Assembly: GCF_016811105.1 (NCBI RefSeq)
Contig: NZ_JAFBGM010000001.1
Coordinates: forward strand, 1,740,126-1,804,125
DNA from: Aurantibacter crassamenti
Lineage (GTDB): Bacteria; Bacteroidota; Bacteroidia; Flavobacteriales; Flavobacteriaceae
Reading direction: 5' to 3'
DNA: 64,000 nt
A program made the position numbers and the translations under genes. Below, piece by piece: positions 36,679 through 46,003 of the stretch (position 1 is the stretch's first letter; every line of letters starts with the position of its first letter). The notes beneath the pieces are model-generated. The model was given only the letters and a program-made list of their open reading frames with translations. It did no database searches and was not told the origin of the DNA.

Positions 36679-37245
36679 TTATTTTGCGGATATTATCTCT
36701 GGTGGATAAGCTTGTAAAATCTCAGATACAAACTCTTTTATACGCGCTTCTTTCTTTTCAATTTTAGTATGGTTGCCAAGATTTCCAATACCTTTTCCTT
36801 GCCATACTAATTCTCTGTTTTTAGCGTCAATTAAATCAATATAAAGAGAGCCTTCAGTTCTGCTTTGAATATTATTTCCGCCCCAACCTGGGCCATATCC
36901 GCCATAATAGAATGGGCTCCATCCCCATCCAAATCCTCCACCCCAATAGTTATTGTAGATGTCTACTTGTTCTTTTTCTTTAGTAAAAATGCTCACTAAT
37001 ACATCAGGGTTTTCAGATTTCACAAAACCTCTAGTACCCATTTCAGCTTCAATCGCCTTTAAAATTCGCTTTTTATCTAAATCAGAAATATGAGCTTTGT
37101 CAATTCCTGTTTTATAAAATGCATACGATTTGTATTCATTAAAATTTGCCTCTTTGTCGTAATCTGATAATACACGCACTGAAGTACAAGATGCTAAAAA
37201 CAGAAATACAAGTACTGGAAGCGCAAAAATTCTTTCTTTTTTCAT
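36679..37245 (-). CDS. DUF4136 lipoprotein
   Basis: A 188-residue protein with lipobox FLASC (Cys19). The DUF4136 body has YDKEANFNEYKSYAFY, IEAEMGTRGFVKSENPDVLV and LYIDLIDAKNRELVWQGKG, plus a Gly/Trp/Tyr-rich insert at about residues 103-124. Membrane-anchored, function unknown, common in Bacteroidota and Proteobacteria. Confidence 0.9.
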   Translation of the reverse strand: MKKERIFALPVLVFLFLASCTSVRVLSDYDKEANFNEYKSYAFYKTGIDKAHISDLDKKRILKAIEAEMGTRGFVKSENPDVLVSIFTKEKEQVDIYNNYWGGGFGWGWSPFYYGGYGPGWGGNNIQSRTEGSLYIDLIDAKNRELVWQGKGIGNLGNHTKIEKKEARIKEFVSEILQAYPPEIISAK

Positions 37246-37338
37246 AACGGATATTTTAGAATTAGATTCAGTTTGTTCCGATTATAATTACTTCAAAAAC
37301 TATGCCGAATCATTTGTAGTTTAAGGTCTCAGCGTTAA

Positions 37339-37530
<192 letters not shown>

Positions 37531-37701
37531 TTACTCGAATATTTGTTATTATTGATGCTTTTAACACTTGAAACTAGCCCTTTTAAAGGGTGTAATGGCC
37601 AATTTGTCGAACATGTATAGTAGTTGGCAAGAATTTTGAGTTATTCATTTGACCAGTTTTACAACAATTATCTTTGTTAGTAAACGTTTTAAAGTCAGAT
37701 T

Positions 37702-38031
37702 ATGATTTTAGTTTTTAAACATTTTTTCCGTAAAAATTATGTAGGCCTATCACTTTGGCCTTTCATCATTTTAAAGAATGACTCGTTGAAGAATGATGTT
37801 TTCTTGATAAATCACGAAAAAATTCACCTGAAGCAACAGCTAGAACTACTCGTAATCCCATTCTATATTTTCTATCTTTTGGAATGGATTCTTAAGTCAA
37901 TTTATTACTTCGATCGATATAAAGGCTATCAAAACATTAGTTTTGAGCGTGAGGCCTATTTGAATGAGAATAATCTAGATTACACTACCGAACGTACTCC
38001 TTTTAGCTTTATTAAATATCTTTGGGTTTAA
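37702..38031 (+). CDS. Small membrane protein with HEKIH motif (possible M56/gluzincin-like)
   Basis: A 109-residue protein with an HExxH sequence (FLINHEKIHLKQQLE, residues about 34-48), a hydrophobic helix at about 50-70, and a downstream SFEREAYLNE whose Glu could be a third zinc ligand, as in gluzincins. The membrane helix right after the motif recalls a minimal M56-like peptidase core. It is too short to be confident of catalysis. It overlaps the following desulfhydrase gene by 10 nt. Confidence 0.7.
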   Translation: MILVFKHFFRKNYVGLSLWPFIILKNDSLKNDVFLINHEKIHLKQQLELLVIPFYIFYLLEWILKSIYYFDRYKGYQNISFEREAYLNENNLDYTTERTPFSFIKYLWV

Positions 38032-38945
38032 GCTCCAAAGAATTGATTCAACACCAAGAGATACAACTTCCAATATTAAAAGAAAAAAACGTTTCGCTTT
38101 TTATCAAGCGAGAAGACCTTTTACATCCTATTATTTCTGGTAATAAGTTTCGCAAATTAAAATATAATCTACAAGAGGCTAAACGACGAGGTCATACACA
38201 ACTTTTGACTTTTGGCGGTGCTTTTTCAAATCATATAGCCGCCACTGCTTGTGCTGGTAGAGAGAATGACTTGAAAACAATTGGTATCATTCGGGGTGAA
38301 GAGTTAAGAGATGATTTTCTGAATAACCCAACGCTGAAATTGGCACATGAGATGGGAATGCAATTCAAATTCATATCTAGAAAAGACTATCGAAATAAAG
38401 CAGATTCAAGTTTTTTAGTTGAATTGAAGAATGAATTTGGAGAATTTTATGGCTTGCCAGAGGGTGGTACAAATCCACTAGCTGTAAAAGGTTGTGAAGA
38501 AATTCTAGAAGCAAAAGATTCGTGTTACAATGTTGTTTGTTGCCCTGTTGGTACGGGTGGTACAATTGCCGGTGTTATTAATGCTTCTTTGAATGAGCAG
38601 TTTGTGTTAGGTTTTTCGGCATTGAAGGGTGATTTTTTAAAGGAAGATATTCGTAAATTCGCGGTTAAGAAAAATTGGAATCTAGTTTCAGAATATCATT
38701 TTGGAGGATATGCTAAAGTTACAGAAGAGTTGGTTCAATTTATAAATGACTTTAAATTGAAAACGAATATTTCACTAGATCCAATTTATACAGGAAAGAT
38801 GGTTTACGGAATTTTAGATATGATCCAAAAAAACCATTTTAAACCTGGAACCCAAATTTTGGCAATTCATACTGGCGGGCTTCAAGGTATTGCCGGCATG
38901 AATCTAATGTTAGAAAAAAAGAACAAAACGTTAATTGCTATATGA
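38022..38945 (+). CDS. PLP-dependent D-cysteine desulfhydrase / ACC deaminase family protein
   Basis: A 307-residue fold-type II PLP enzyme. The Schiff-base lysine is Lys42 in SGNKFRKLKYN. TFGGAFSNHIAATA binds substrate carboxylate, CPVGTGGTIAG is the PLP phosphate loop, and IHTGGLQG lies near the end. Family members deaminate 1-aminocyclopropane-1-carboxylate or desulfurate D-cysteine; without the ethylene context, D-cysteine desulfhydrase is likelier. No ATG is available; TTG at 38022 is the probable start, a second TTG being at 38043. It overlaps both neighbours (10 nt and 4 nt). Confidence 0.85.
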   Translation: MGLSSKELIQHQEIQLPILKEKNVSLFIKREDLLHPIISGNKFRKLKYNLQEAKRRGHTQLLTFGGAFSNHIAATACAGRENDLKTIGIIRGEELRDDFLNNPTLKLAHEMGMQFKFISRKDYRNKADSSFLVELKNEFGEFYGLPEGGTNPLAVKGCEEILEAKDSCYNVVCCPVGTGGTIAGVINASLNEQFVLGFSALKGDFLKEDIRKFAVKKNWNLVSEYHFGGYAKVTEELVQFINDFKLKTNISLDPIYTGKMVYGILDMIQKNHFKPGTQILAIHTGGLQGIAGMNLMLEKKNKTLIAI

Positions 38946-39781
38946 TTAAGAAATTAATGCTTTTATGTATCCTTACTATGGCCGTTTCAAGCTGTAAAGT
39001 GAAACAAAGAGTTACCTATGCTGATCCAAGTAAAAAAGGGCCCAAGGTAGTTGTAGATAAAAAGAAAACAACGCAAAATAATTCTAAAGATGACGGCTTA
39101 TATCCGTTGCCAGAAGACTCTGGTAAATTTCAAAAATTTGAAATTGGTTCCATTACAGAATATATTGATGAGTTTGCTGAAATTGCTCAATTTGAAATGA
39201 AAGCATTTGGTATTCCGGCGAGTATAACCTTAGCTCAAGGTTTACTTGAAAGTGGATTCGGAAAAGGGGAATTGGCTTCAAAAACAAACAATCATTTTGG
39301 TATAAAATGCCATACGGGTTGGCAGGGTGATTATGATTTTCATGATGATGATGAAAAAGGGGAATGTTTTAGAAAATACAATCACCCAATGTATTCGTAT
39401 CGAGACCATAGCCACTTTTTAACTTCCCGTTCGCGATATGCCTTTCTATTTGATTTAACACCTTATGATTATAAAAAATGGGCAAAAGGTTTAAGTAAGG
39501 CGGGTTACGCCACGGATAAAAAATATCCTCAGAAATTAATTTCATTGATTGAAAAATTTCAGCTTTATAAATACGATAATCGAGTTGATGTAAGAAATGA
39601 TGTTGTAGTAACTACCTCCGGATTGAATAGTGCTGATAATATTCATACTGTACAACAAGGTGATACACTTTACTCAATTGCTAGAAGATATGCTATTTCA
39701 GTAGGTGATTTAAAGCGTCTCAACAAAATGAACGACACAAATCTGGCAATAGGCCAACGGTTGGTTGTAGAATCAAAATAA
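38942..39781 (+). CDS. Glucosaminidase-LysM lipoprotein (peptidoglycan hydrolase)
   Basis: A 279-residue protein with lipobox AVSSC (Cys18). The glucosaminidase domain spans about 70-205 (FGIPASITLAQGLLESGFGKG with the catalytic-type Glu, then NNHFGIKCHTGWQGD). A LysM domain at 232-278 (HTVQQGDTLYSIARRYAISV) binds peptidoglycan. Predicted to cleave glycan strands at the outer membrane-wall interface. ATG overlaps the upstream TGA (ATGA). Confidence 0.92.
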   Translation: MIKKLMLLCILTMAVSSCKVKQRVTYADPSKKGPKVVVDKKKTTQNNSKDDGLYPLPEDSGKFQKFEIGSITEYIDEFAEIAQFEMKAFGIPASITLAQGLLESGFGKGELASKTNNHFGIKCHTGWQGDYDFHDDDEKGECFRKYNHPMYSYRDHSHFLTSRSRYAFLFDLTPYDYKKWAKGLSKAGYATDKKYPQKLISLIEKFQLYKYDNRVDVRNDVVVTTSGLNSADNIHTVQQGDTLYSIARRYAISVGDLKRLNKMNDTNLAIGQRLVVESK

Positions 39782-39846
39782 CTTAATTTTTGTGCTTAGT
39801 TTGCTAATCTATAAAGCAGATAAGAAGCATCTAATAGAAATTTATA

Positions 39847-41127
39847 ATGAATTATAAAAGAAGTAGCGCTCTATTTCATGAGGCAAAAAAATATATTCCT
39901 GGGGGTGTGAATTCACCCGTACGTGCATTTAAAGCTGTTGGCGGAGACCCTATTTTTGTAAAGGAAGCTAAAGGTGCCTATCTTTTTGATGAAGATGGAA
40001 ATCGCTTTATAGATTACATCGCATCATGGGGCCCATTAATATTAGGCCATGCCTATGAACCTGTTATTAATGCTGTAATAGAAAAGGCTAAAAAAGGAAC
40101 TTCGTTTGGTATGCCTACCGAAATTGAAACCGAGCTGGCGAAACTGGCTGTTTCAATGGTGCCAAATATTGATAAAATTCGATTTGTAAATAGTGGTACT
40201 GAGGCATGTATGAGCGCTGTGCGATTAGCGCGTGGTTTTACTGGTAAAGATAAAATCATAAAGTTTTCAGGTTGTTATCATGGGCATTCAGATTCATTTT
40301 TAATACAAGCGGGTAGTGGGGCTGTAACGTTTGGTAGTCCTAATAGTCCTGGTGTTACGCAAGGCACTGCAAAAGATACCTTATTGGCTAATTATAATGA
40401 TTTGGCAAGTGTGAAAGCATTGGTAGAAGCAAATTCTAATGAAATTGCGGCTGTTATTATTGAGCCAGTTGCTGGTAATATGGGCTGTATTATTCCTTCG
40501 GATGATTTTATTCAAGGTTTACGAGCACTTTGCACACAAAACAATATTCTTCTAATTTTTGATGAGGTAATGACCGGATTCAGATTAGGAAAAGGAGGTG
40601 CTCAAGAAGCATTAGGTATCGCTGCAGATATTATGTGTTTTGGAAAAGTTATAGGTGGCGGCTTGCCGGTAGGTGCTTTTGCTGCTAGAAATGAGATTAT
40701 GTCGCATTTGGCTCCTGATGGTCCGGTTTACCAAGCAGGTACATTAAGTGGAAATCCATTAGCAATGAGTGCTGGGTTAGCTATGTTGACCGAATTAAAC
40801 AATAACCCTGAGGTCTTTGAAAGTCTTAATAAAAAAACAGCATACCTACACAATGGCATAGAGCAAGCTTTGAATAAAAAAGGAGTGCCTTATCAAATTA
40901 ATAGGCTCGGAAGCATGATTTCAGTTCATTTTACAGAAGAACCTGTAGTCGATTTTGCTAGTTCAGCAAAAGGCAATAATGAGACTTTTAAAAAGTACTT
41001 TCATGGTATGTTGAATCAGGGAGTCTATTTACCACCAAGTGCTTTTGAAAGCTATTTTTTAAATGATGCACTTTCATATGAAGATCTTGATGAAACAATT
41101 GCTGCATTAGAGAGCGTGACTTTGTAA
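39847..41127 (+). CDS. hemL: Glutamate-1-semialdehyde 2,1-aminomutase
   Basis: A 426-residue PLP aminotransferase-fold enzyme converting glutamate-1-semialdehyde to 5-aminolevulinate in heme biosynthesis. [11 protein letters not shown] near the N-terminus, [25 protein letters not shown] and Lys267 in [14 protein letters not shown] identify HemL. Full length. Followed by a terminator. Confidence 0.97.
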   Translation: MNYKRSSALFHEAKKYIPGGVNSPVRAFKAVGGDPIFVKEAKGAYLFDEDGNRFIDYIASWGPLILGHAYEPVINAVIEKAKKGTSFGMPTEIETELAKLAVSMVPNIDKIRFVNSGTEACMSAVRLARGFTGKDKIIKFSGCYHGHSDSFLIQAGSGAVTFGSPNSPGVTQGTAKDTLLANYNDLASVKALVEANSNEIAAVIIEPVAGNMGCIIPSDDFIQGLRALCTQNNILLIFDEVMTGFRLGKGGAQEALGIAADIMCFGKVIGGGLPVGAFAARNEIMSHLAPDGPVYQAGTLSGNPLAMSAGLAMLTELNNNPEVFESLNKKTAYLHNGIEQALNKKGVPYQINRLGSMISVHFTEEPVVDFASSAKGNNETFKKYFHGMLNQGVYLPPSAFESYFLNDALSYEDLDETIAALESVTL

Positions 41128-41147
41128 AGAAGTTTTATGAAAAAGAA

Positions 41148-41173
41148 AAGCCATCCGCCTGAGCAGATGGCTT
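41148..41173 (+). terminator. Terminator after hemL
   Basis: AAGCCATC and GATGGCTT form an 8-bp stem extended by two pairs beyond a mismatch, 20 bp after the hemL stop. The T-run is weak on the plus strand, and an A-tract on the proximal side could serve the convergent gene ending at 41198. Confidence 0.55.
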
Positions 41174-41197
41174 TATCAACCAACTTTCACTATCAAC

Positions 41198-41641
41198 CTA
41201 TTTTTGTCTCTCTTTTTTAAACCCTTTTTTACCACGTTGTTTTCTTTTGTTGTGGTGCATTTTCTCCCATTTTATCATTTGATCTTCTGAAAGAATGCTT
41301 TTCATTTCCGATTTTTGAGCTATCTGAGCATCCAATCTGGCATTTTGCATTGCAAAACGTTCCTCAGATGTTGGCTTTTTACGTTCTCCTTCTATTTTAG
41401 AAGCTTTACGTTCGTCCATTTTGGCTTTTCTAGCTTTAGCATTTTTTAGATTTAACGCCTGTATTTGTGTTTGTTGTCCTTTTGTAAGATCAAGTGCTAA
41501 GGTCATTTTTTTGGTTTGCAAAGTTGCAACCTGCTCAGCGGTTAAATTTTTCATACCATCACTATGTGATCTTTCTTTTTTCCCTTGTGCTATTGTAGTA
41601 ACGCCTACTAAAAGCATCATTAATACGATTACTTTTTTCAT
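41198..41641 (-). CDS. Secreted Spy/CpxP-like basic helical protein
   Basis: A 147-residue protein with signal peptide 1-19 (MKKVIVLMMLLVGVTTIAQG). The rest is highly charged and helical. LTAEQVATLQTKKMTLALDL resembles the LTxxQ motif of Spy-like periplasmic chaperones, repeated loosely in LTKGQQTQIQAL and LSEDQMIKWEKM. The C-terminus is very rich in Lys and Arg. Common in Flavobacteriaceae; function not shown. Confidence 0.8.
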   Translation of the reverse strand: MKKVIVLMMLLVGVTTIAQGKKERSHSDGMKNLTAEQVATLQTKKMTLALDLTKGQQTQIQALNLKNAKARKAKMDERKASKIEGERKKPTSEERFAMQNARLDAQIAQKSEMKSILSEDQMIKWEKMHHNKRKQRGKKGFKKERQK

Positions 41642-41843
41642 TTGTTTATTTTTTAAGTTTTATACTACTTTGACCTTGAGAAAGAAGTTTGGTTTAATGC
41701 CAAATAGTATTTTGGGAAATTTTTAACCTAATGAAAAGAATGTAATTTATTGCAGATGGCTAGTGAAATAAGGAGCTCCATTGCTTTAATGGGAAATTAG
41801 CCTGCGATTGGAATCAACAAGATCTTTGTCAGAATTGATGAAT

Positions 41844-44816
41844 TTAATTTTGAATCAAAAGACTTAATACCTTGTATTCGCCAGAGTTTAGTTCCAAACT
41901 AATGAAGTATAAGCCATCTCTAAGGGTGGTAATTGGTAATTCATACGTGTCTTGAGTTGTGGCAACTCTTTCAATGTTAAAAGACTCTATAAAGCGTCCT
42001 GTAGAATCATGTAATAAAAGTGATGTAACTACAATGCCTAATGGTTGATTCTTTAAAAGTATTCGCGCAACACCTTCTTGAGCAGGGTTTAACTCTAGAA
42101 TTACACCAGTTTCTTCACTAATAGATTCTGATGCTGAAACAGTAATGTTAATTGACGCTGTGTTTGTTAGTCCTTCTGAGTCGGTTACAGTTAATTCTAC
42201 TAAGTAAGTGCCAGCATTGTTAAATGTGTACGTTGGATTTTCTTCTACGCTAGTTTCATTATTGCCAAAATTCCAATCATATGAGTTAATTGCTGTGTCA
42301 TCTGTTGAATTGTTACCGGTAAAAAGAACAGTTAAAGGAGCTTCCCCAGTTATGATATTTGATTCAGCAATGGCGGTAGGGGGTTGATTGGTGTTGCCAA
42401 TAGCAAGAACAGTAACAGTTGTTTCATCAAATGCGGTATCATTTTCGTCATCAGTTGCAGTTAGCTGAAAAACATAAGTGCCTTCAATTAACGAACTAGT
42501 ATTTAAAATTGCTGTATTTGAATTTGCAAGTGCTGCAGTGTTTGGTCCGCTAGTTTGTGTCCATTCAAAAGTGACAGTGCCACCATCAGGGTCACTACCT
42601 GAACCGATTAACGTGATTGAATTTGTAGGTAACGTGATGCTTTGGTTATTTCCTGCGTTTACTAATGGAATATCAGTATTGGTTTGTGATTCTGCATTTA
42701 CAATTACAGACATTTCATCAAAAGCAGTGTCGTTTTCATCATCTGTAACGGTTAAACGAAAAACGTAAGTACCTTCTATAAGATTGTTTGCGGATAAGTT
42801 TGAAGTAGTATTATTCGATAAAGTAGCTGTATTGGGTCCGCTAGTTTGCGTCCATGCAAAAGTTACATTTCCACCATCTGGGTCGTTACCTGAACCATTT
42901 TGAATAATAGAATTGCTTGGTAAAGTGATATTTTGATTGTTTCCTGCATTAGCAATAGGTATGTCGGTATTTGGTGCGGGATTGACAGTTACAGACATTT
43001 CGTCAAAATCCGTGTCGTTTTCATCATCTGTAACGGTTAAACGAAAAACGTAAGTACCTTCTATAAGATTGTTTGCTGATAAGTTTGCTGTAGTGTTGTT
43101 TGATAAAGTTGCAGTATTAGGTCCGCTAGTTTGTGTCCATTCAAAAGTGACAGTGCCACCATCAGGATCGTTACCTGAACCATTTTGAATAATAGAATTG
43201 CTTGGTAAAGTGATATTTTGATTGTTTCCTGCATTAACAATAGGTATGTCGGTATTTGGTGCGGGATTGACAGTTACAGACATTTCGTCAAAATCCGTGT
43301 CGTTTTCATCATCTGTAACGGTTAAACGAAAAACGTAAGTACCTTCTATAAGATTGTTTGCTGATAAGTTTGCTGTAGTGTTGTTTGATAAAGTTGCAGT
43401 ATTGGGTCCGCTAGTTTGCGTCCATGCAAAAGTTACATTTCCACCATCTGGGTCATTTCCAGTTCCATTTATAGTGCTAGAATTAGTTGGTAGCGTAATT
43501 GATTTGTTTGAACCCGCATTAGCTGTAGGTTGACTATTAATTACTACAGTGGATAAATTTTCATAAATTCTAACTACTTTTTGATTTTTAAAGCCATTCG
43601 AAATAATATCTAAATCTCCATCATTGTCTATGTCTACTACTCTGGCGCCGTCATGATGTTCCCAATTTTGAGGGCTATCATCAATGACGTGCATTTCCCA
43701 ATCTTCATTGCAAAATAAATTATTTTCAAATACCATTAATCTTCTTGAGCCTAACCATTCACCTACGATAATGTCTTTGTCGCCATCAAAATCAATATCA
43801 GCAGCAAATACACTTAGACTTCCATGAACGTCAGTAGACAATAAGTGCTTCACCCAAGTTTGGGTTGGGTCAGCTGGTGCTTCAAACCAAGCAAAATCAT
43901 ATCTGTTTGAATTAGAACCATATCCTAGTTGACCTACTACGGCATCTAAATCACCATCACCGTCAAAATCTGCTAGTTGTGCTCGATCTGGAGTGCTGCC
44001 ATAGCTTAAACCTGTTAAATGTGTAGTAAAAACACCTGTACCGTTATTCTCTAACCAATTTACTCCTTGAAAAAGATCGAGATCACCATCATCATCTATA
44101 TCAGCCGCTTGAAGATCTTCTCCAGAAGAATCATTACTTATAGTCTCAAGGCTCCATGTTCCTGTGGTTGGTGTTGCTGTTGGTGTAAGTAATTGAACAG
44201 GTTCATTTGTATTCTCTGCACCATTCCAGTTTATTGCCATTTGATAAGTACCCCCTGACCCAAAATCGCCTCCTGCTAAACCTGCAAGAAAAGGTTCGGA
44301 CCATGTTGAGCTAATAGTAGGTAAATTAGTATGTACCGTGAAAATTCCAGATCCATCATTCTCTGCCCAAACCAGTTGAACACTTTGATATTCAGTTCCT
44401 GAGGAACCTAAAGTCGTTCCTAGTAAGTCCATATCGCCATCATTATCGAAATCATGAACGTGCGCTACATTACCAAAATTACCGCCAATAGTACTTTTTG
44501 TCCAATCATCTGAGGCAACCCCCGAGTTTTTATACCACCATCCTCCAGTAACAATATCTTTAAGCCCATCTCCATCTAAATCATAATTCGCAAAGGTGTA
44601 TACCGCTGTATATGGATTAGCCGGATATTCATGAACTGCCCATTGGTTAGGAAAAGGTTCAGACCCACATTGCGCTTGTGTGGTAGAAGTAATTAATGAA
44701 AATCCTGCTATCAAAATAAAAATGAATGATTTATGTGCAATTGATATAGTGCTTGTATAATTATCAATTCTAATTGAAAGACAATTGCTAAACCTTAAGA
44801 TGTACGTGTTATTCAT
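41844..44816 (-). CDS. T9SS-exported FG-GAP/VCBS repeat protein with REJ/PKD modules
   Basis: A 990-residue secreted protein. A long N-region precedes the hydrophobic signal core (FIFILIAGFSLITSTTQAQ, 31-49). Six FG-GAP/VCBS calcium-type loops of the form DxDxDGDxD occur at about 79, 122, 239, 283, 341 and 396, suggesting a beta-propeller. Four near-identical PKD/REJ-like modules of 95-97 residues follow (433-810), then one distinct PKD domain (812-894; YDWNFGNNETSVEENPTYTF). The last 85 residues (GVILELNPAQEGVARILLKN to the end) are a type IX sorting domain, type A. Probably a cell-surface adhesin or carbohydrate binder; no catalytic domain seen. Confidence 0.9.
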   Translation of the reverse strand: MNNTYILRFSNCLSIRIDNYTSTISIAHKSFIFILIAGFSLITSTTQAQCGSEPFPNQWAVHEYPANPYTAVYTFANYDLDGDGLKDIVTGGWWYKNSGVASDDWTKSTIGGNFGNVAHVHDFDNDGDMDLLGTTLGSSGTEYQSVQLVWAENDGSGIFTVHTNLPTISSTWSEPFLAGLAGGDFGSGGTYQMAINWNGAENTNEPVQLLTPTATPTTGTWSLETISNDSSGEDLQAADIDDDGDLDLFQGVNWLENNGTGVFTTHLTGLSYGSTPDRAQLADFDGDGDLDAVVGQLGYGSNSNRYDFAWFEAPADPTQTWVKHLLSTDVHGSLSVFAADIDFDGDKDIIVGEWLGSRRLMVFENNLFCNEDWEMHVIDDSPQNWEHHDGARVVDIDNDGDLDIISNGFKNQKVVRIYENLSTVVINSQPTANAGSNKSITLPTNSSTINGTGNDPDGGNVTFAWTQTSGPNTATLSNNTTANLSANNLIEGTYVFRLTVTDDENDTDFDEMSVTVNPAPNTDIPIVNAGNNQNITLPSNSIIQNGSGNDPDGGTVTFEWTQTSGPNTATLSNNTTANLSANNLIEGTYVFRLTVTDDENDTDFDEMSVTVNPAPNTDIPIANAGNNQNITLPSNSIIQNGSGNDPDGGNVTFAWTQTSGPNTATLSNNTTSNLSANNLIEGTYVFRLTVTDDENDTAFDEMSVIVNAESQTNTDIPLVNAGNNQSITLPTNSITLIGSGSDPDGGTVTFEWTQTSGPNTAALANSNTAILNTSSLIEGTYVFQLTATDDENDTAFDETTVTVLAIGNTNQPPTAIAESNIITGEAPLTVLFTGNNSTDDTAINSYDWNFGNNETSVEENPTYTFNNAGTYLVELTVTDSEGLTNTASINITVSASESISEETGVILELNPAQEGVARILLKNQPLGIVVTSLLLHDSTGRFIESFNIERVATTQDTYELPITTLRDGLYFISLELNSGEYKVLSLLIQN
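42408..43520 (-). repeat. Four tandem PKD/REJ modules, about 285-bp period
   Basis: Within the surface-protein gene the modules begin NAG(N/S)N and end NxDIP, with protein starts at residues 433, 528, 623 and 720. Modules 1-3 are almost identical in DNA over long runs, for example the segment encoding EGTYVFRLTVTDDENDT; the fourth has diverged. This indicates recent duplication or gene conversion and a potential for copy-number change. Confidence 0.85.
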
Positions 44817-44964
44817 AATTAGGGCATTTTAAACTATAACAATAGTAATGCAAATTACTGATTTGTAGGAGTATGCAAGGTTGTCATGCTGGTATTCTAG
44901 TTCAATTACAAAATTAAGTATCTATTTAATGATATTGGGTTAATTAATTAATAAAACATCAAAT

Positions 44965-44993
44965 AAAAAAGGGTGTAGATTTATCTACACCCT
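44965..44993 (-). terminator. Terminator of the small-peptide unit
   Basis: GGGTGTAGA / TCTACACCC pair perfectly around a short loop, followed on the minus strand by a T-run (44965-44970). It ends transcription 26 bp after the stop of the first peptide gene. Confidence 0.75.
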
Positions 44994-45018
44994 TTAATTA
45001 AGTAGGTTATGTTTGGGG

Positions 45019-45195
45019 TTATTTTGTTTCCTCGAATTGTAGGTAATTCATTGGAGACTCTTGGTTAAATTCTGCAACAGCTATTTCCGGAGAGTTGTCA
45101 TAATTATTTTTTGAATTATCAATACTAACTGTATAGATTGTAAATGTTAGAATAAAACAACTTAGGTATAATGAACTTTTTATTTTATTTGACAT
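45019..45195 (-). CDS. Small secreted peptide A (58 residues), paralogue of peptide B
   Basis: Begins MSNKIKSSLYLSCFILTFTI, a short basic N-terminus and hydrophobic core typical of a signal or membrane anchor, with a Cys at 13 that could be a lipobox. The acidic, Asn-rich remainder includes SKNNYDNSPEIAVAEFNQE. It lies 50 bp after a paralogue of exactly the same length on the same strand, and a strong terminator follows. The same length, shared N-terminal 9 residues and conserved NNY-NS-E(I/L)A core support a real gene. No known family. Confidence 0.65.
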   Translation of the reverse strand: MSNKIKSSLYLSCFILTFTIYTVSIDNSKNNYDNSPEIAVAEFNQESPMNYLQFEETK

Positions 45196-45245
45196 GATAT
45201 GGGGGTTTTTGATTATATTTTGAGTTGAATAGTTAGTAACGTTAT

Positions 45246-45422
45246 TTACTTATTGTTTACAATATCAAATTCAAGAGCGTGATTTGCATTTTGTATATCT
45301 GCATTAGCCAATTCAATTGAATTACTATAATTGTTTTCTGATTCTGGCATGCTAAAGTTATATACAGAAAGAGCGATAATGAAACAACTTAGAAACAATG
45401 AACTTTTTATTTTATTTGACAT
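45246..45422 (-). CDS. Small secreted peptide B (58 residues), paralogue of peptide A
   Basis: Begins MSNKIKSSLFLSCFIIALSV, with the same Cys13, and continues with ENNYSNSIELANADIQ. Alignment with peptide A is gap-free, identical through residue 9 and again in the NNY.NS.E.A core, while the C-termini diverge. First gene of a two-gene unit with a perfect -7 box upstream. The leader just before each ATG is also similar (both end ATATC-ATG), so the duplication included the translation start region. Function unknown; exported peptides of this type could be signals, toxins or structural pieces. Confidence 0.65.
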   Translation of the reverse strand: MSNKIKSSLFLSCFIIALSVYNFSMPESENNYSNSIELANADIQNANHALEFDIVNNK

Positions 45423-45446
45423 GATATTAGGTTTTTAATTATGATT

Positions 45447-45454
45447 CAAAGTTA
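45447..45454 (-). promoter_or_regulatory. Promoter -7 element for the peptide pair (TAACTTTG)
   Basis: On the minus strand TAACTTTG fits TAnnTTTG perfectly and lies 24 bp upstream of peptide B. No TTG at the ideal -33 distance. Confidence 0.45.
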
Positions 45455-46003
45455 TATTGAATAGAACCCTGCTTTGGCTAATTGTTGTGAATTGTACCTT
45501 AAGTTGATGTGAAATTGCCATTTTTTGTGGTCGAAAATGCTAGTCTTAGCTATTTGTCAAATAGTGCTCAGGATGAACGGTTTAGTTTATACGTTAAGCG
45601 GTTGTTTGCTGTTTTGAGAGTCATTCAAATTGATATAAATTTTGGTCTGTAGACGTATTGAGTGTGATTTTAAATAATTGATTAGATCTTTCTTATTAAT
45701 ACTTAAAAATGTAATTTGATACCCAATTGTCATTTTTACTATTAATGTAGAAGCCAAATTTGATATTGAATTTGCTATAATAAACGCAGACTTATTAATT
45801 AGAATAGTTTTTTGGAATAAAATGTAAAAGTTTAATGATAAACCGAGTTGGAAATGCGATATTTAATGCATTGTGATTCAGAAAATGAAAAATGTACTTA
45901 GTTCACACAATTAATTTAAGGTTAATTCTTGAAGTTCTAAATAGTACTTTTAATTTGTCTTGAATAATGAATTAGTCAGATATAGACCCCTATAACAAGA
46001 TAT
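45455..46003. other. Intergenic region upstream of glgB
   Basis: About 550 bp. Contains one unsupported plus-strand frame of 47 codons (45509-45652, GTG start) and, at its end, the glgB promoter. Otherwise AT-rich with no hairpins of note. Confidence 0.45.
45929..45957 (+). promoter_or_regulatory. Promoter for glgB
   Basis: TTG, an 18-nt spacer and TTAATTTG agree with the Bacteroidota consensus except for the first base of the -7 box, 46 bp upstream of the glgB ATG. Confidence 0.5.

Noticed and set aside
45509-45652. Plus-strand frame of 47 codons starting GTG upstream of glgB
   Set aside because: Some protein-like composition (LSNSAQDERFSLYVKRLF) but no ATG, leader or recognised family; may be a gene remnant, not enough to call.
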